The position numbers and the translations under genes are program-made. From positions 650,185-714,184 of the forward strand of contig CAJNDS010001613.1 of the NCBI GenBank assembly GCA_905221605.1: a stretch of DNA of 64,000 nucleotides. The letters run 5' to 3'. Position 1 is the stretch's first letter, and each line of letters opens with the position of its first letter. The notes below the pieces were generated by a model. The model had not been told where the DNA came from. It worked only from the letters and a program-made list of their open reading frames with translations, and searched no databases. The DNA is from Symbiodinium natans (taxonomy: Eukaryota; Sar; Dinophyceae; Suessiales; Symbiodiniaceae). Of the stretch, positions 62,650 through 64,000 are shown one piece after another.

Positions 62650-63008
62650 GGCTGGTTTGTTGACCGGGAGGAGACCTCACGTGGTCAGTTTGTGTAAGGT
62701 AAGCTGAGCCCGGCTATGGTAAGCGTCGATCAAAGCAGAAAGCTGCAGACGTCAATGTTTGAGCATTTAAACCAGGCAGAGCTGAGGCGTTGGCGCTGCA
62801 TCATGTTTCAACTCTATCTGCAGGAAAACCTCAATGTCGCAGATTGCTGCGAAGAAAGGGCTGTGCTGCTGTTAGAGAGGCAGGAGACTTTTCCACTGCT
62901 TATGACTTGGCGTGCAAGAGGCAGGTTTCGTCCCTTGTTGGACAGAGACGTTGCTAACCCGATGCTCTGCGTTGCAGGAGGGGACCTCACTCGCAAACTG
63001 CTGGCAGG
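62650..63008. other. Spacer between copies 2 and 3 of the orphan family
   Basis: About 360 bases bounded by the two boxes at 62667 and 62977. No gene seen. Confidence 0.55.
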
Positions 63009-64000
63009 CTAGGGCGCGAAAAGACGAAGCCAGGACTGCTGCCTCTCGAGCGACAAAGTACGAAGAAGTGACCGGACTCGATGGCGGTTCAGGGGAGTGA
63101 GCATCTTATAGACGATCGCAAACGGTTTGTACTCCTCGTAGACGTCATCGTGTAGAGGATTGATGATTTGGTAGAAGCGAAGAGCCAGGCTGTTTTGGAA
63201 GTCCGGAGTGGAATCAACGGGATTGGGAGAATCAGCACAGGCCTGGAGTGTATGGTTGACCTGCTTGAGGAGAGCTTGTTCGAAGAGTTCCCGGAGTTCA
63301 CCTCTCGAGATTGCTGACTCAAAGAGTGCAGCGCGGGTCCAGGCTGTCTCCTCTTCAGTGATTTCACGTAGGAGCCATTGCCTGTACATCACCAGATTCT
63401 CTCGGATTTGGTCCTGGTAGTCCGGGAGGTGGGGCAGCAAGGCCTGGAGATGCTTGTCATAGGGTAAGTAGTTGAGATGTTGCGCTTGTTGTTGGAAGCG
63501 CCAGCCATTTTTTACAGGTGACTCTCCGCCTGGGGTCGAGCGAGATAGCTTGAGAAGCTGCTGTACTCGGTAGATCGTCGATGCACGCCTGAGTGCCTGA
63601 AGGTCGAAATATTGGAGATCCAAGTGTTTGTCTTCGGGTAGGCTTAGATGCGGGGGAAAATAGCCCTGACCTTGTCCCGGAGCCAAGGATGGCTGTGACT
63701 GCTCTATGCCTGATATCAGACGTGGTGTCGCCGACCTCATCAGGAGATGAAGATGCGACAAGGTGGTGGCTATCATAAAATTGATCTCTCCTTTGGCAAA
63801 ATGACGTGTTAGGTACGTCCAAATTCGCAATGTGGTATTCTCCGCATCTTCGAGTTGAAAGGAGTTTTGACCTGGGCCATCGTTCGTGTAGTCCCTGATC
63901 GCCTGAGATATGAAGATGAGCTGACGCCGCCGAGGATGGGTCAGAGTGTTCTCCTGAGGCTCGTGGAGCATCGTTTCCTCGTGCTTGCGTTTGGTTGCTA
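63009..64000 (-). CDS. Orphan-family protein, copy 3 (5' end beyond window)
   Basis: The minus-strand frame enters at the right edge (it is still open at 64000) and ends at a stop near 63011. About 325 residues are visible: ISQAIRDYTNDGPGQNSFQL, YLTRHFAKGEINFMIATTLS, KHLDLQYFDLQALRRASTIY, HLPDYQDQIRENLVMYRQWL, SLALRFYQIINPLHDDVYEE. It is nearly collinear with the two parts of copy 1. At 63757-63775 it carries the uninterrupted equivalent of the element B target (ACAAGGTGGTGGCTATC). Function unknown. Confidence 0.85.
   Translation of the reverse strand, partial: ATKRKHEETMLHEPQENTLTHPRRRQLIFISQAIRDYTNDGPGQNSFQLEDAENTTLRIWTYLTRHFAKGEINFMIATTLSHLHLLMRSATPRLISGIEQSQPSLAPGQGQGYFPPHLSLPEDKHLDLQYFDLQALRRASTIYRVQQLLKLSRSTPGGESPVKNGWRFQQQAQHLNYLPYDKHLQALLPHLPDYQDQIRENLVMYRQWLLREITEEETAWTRAALFESAISRGELRELFEQALLKQVNHTLQACADSPNPVDSTPDFQNSLALRFYQIINPLHDDVYEEYKPFAIVYKMLTPLNRHRVRSLLRTLSLERQQSWLRLFAP

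Overview
The window reads as nuclear DNA of a dinoflagellate, most likely Symbiodiniaceae or a relative. The evidence is: many short introns with GC, GA or GT donors and AG|G acceptors; an interstitial CCCTAAA telomere-type array; heavy loads of copia, non-LTR and tyrosine-recombinase retrotransposons; OPR-type helical repeats; and genes crowded on one strand. ORFs beginning with GTG or TTG are not taken as real starts, and the exon joins given here were worked out by eye.

Left third (1-16.3 kb). After AT-rich and GC-rich minisatellites comes an AGC-family protein kinase in at least 19 small exons from 2926 to 16222. Two of its introns each appear to hold an unrelated gene on the same strand. 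The 6.5-kb intron 3789-10295 holds a GH13 alpha-amylase-type gene. The 3.3-kb intron near 11628-14890 holds a fusion of OPR/FAST-like helical repeats with an RluA-type pseudouridine synthase.

Middle (16.3-43 kb). A gene-poor stretch holds minisatellites and telomere-like arrays. It is followed by a retrotransposon graveyard: the two halves of a restriction-endonuclease-type LINE interleaved with the two halves of a copia element, and the second copia half carries a 0.6-kb internal inversion. A complete young copia element (element A, 29761-37540) follows, with 185-bp LTRs, a 5-bp target duplication and a 1,992-codon gag-pol. It sits next to a DIRS-like element (RT/RNase H, a very long GT array, tyrosine recombinase, 98-bp direct repeats) and more LINE 3' ends.

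Right third (44-64 kb). A pepsin-type aspartic protease gene starts at 44.17 kb and resumes at 48.8 kb; a complete TPR plus J-domain gene lies inside the large intron between. After microsatellites, a minus-strand tandem family of about 410-430-residue proteins of unknown function runs to the window edge. One copy is split by element B (51878-60676), a copia-type LTR element with two identical 133-bp LTRs. Element B has gag, CCCH fingers, protease and integrase but no visible reverse transcriptase or RNase H; in their place are an SGNH-hydrolase-like region and a Tpt1/KptA-like RNA 2'-phosphotransferase domain.

Two themes recur. Three apparently complete genes sit inside introns of two same-strand host genes. 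Each retroelement family also carries its own short GC-rich hairpin motif scattered through coding and non-coding parts: GCGGG-N4-CCGC in A, CCCGCAAGGG-type in B, and TTCG or CTGCAG-centred palindromes in the DIRS-like element.
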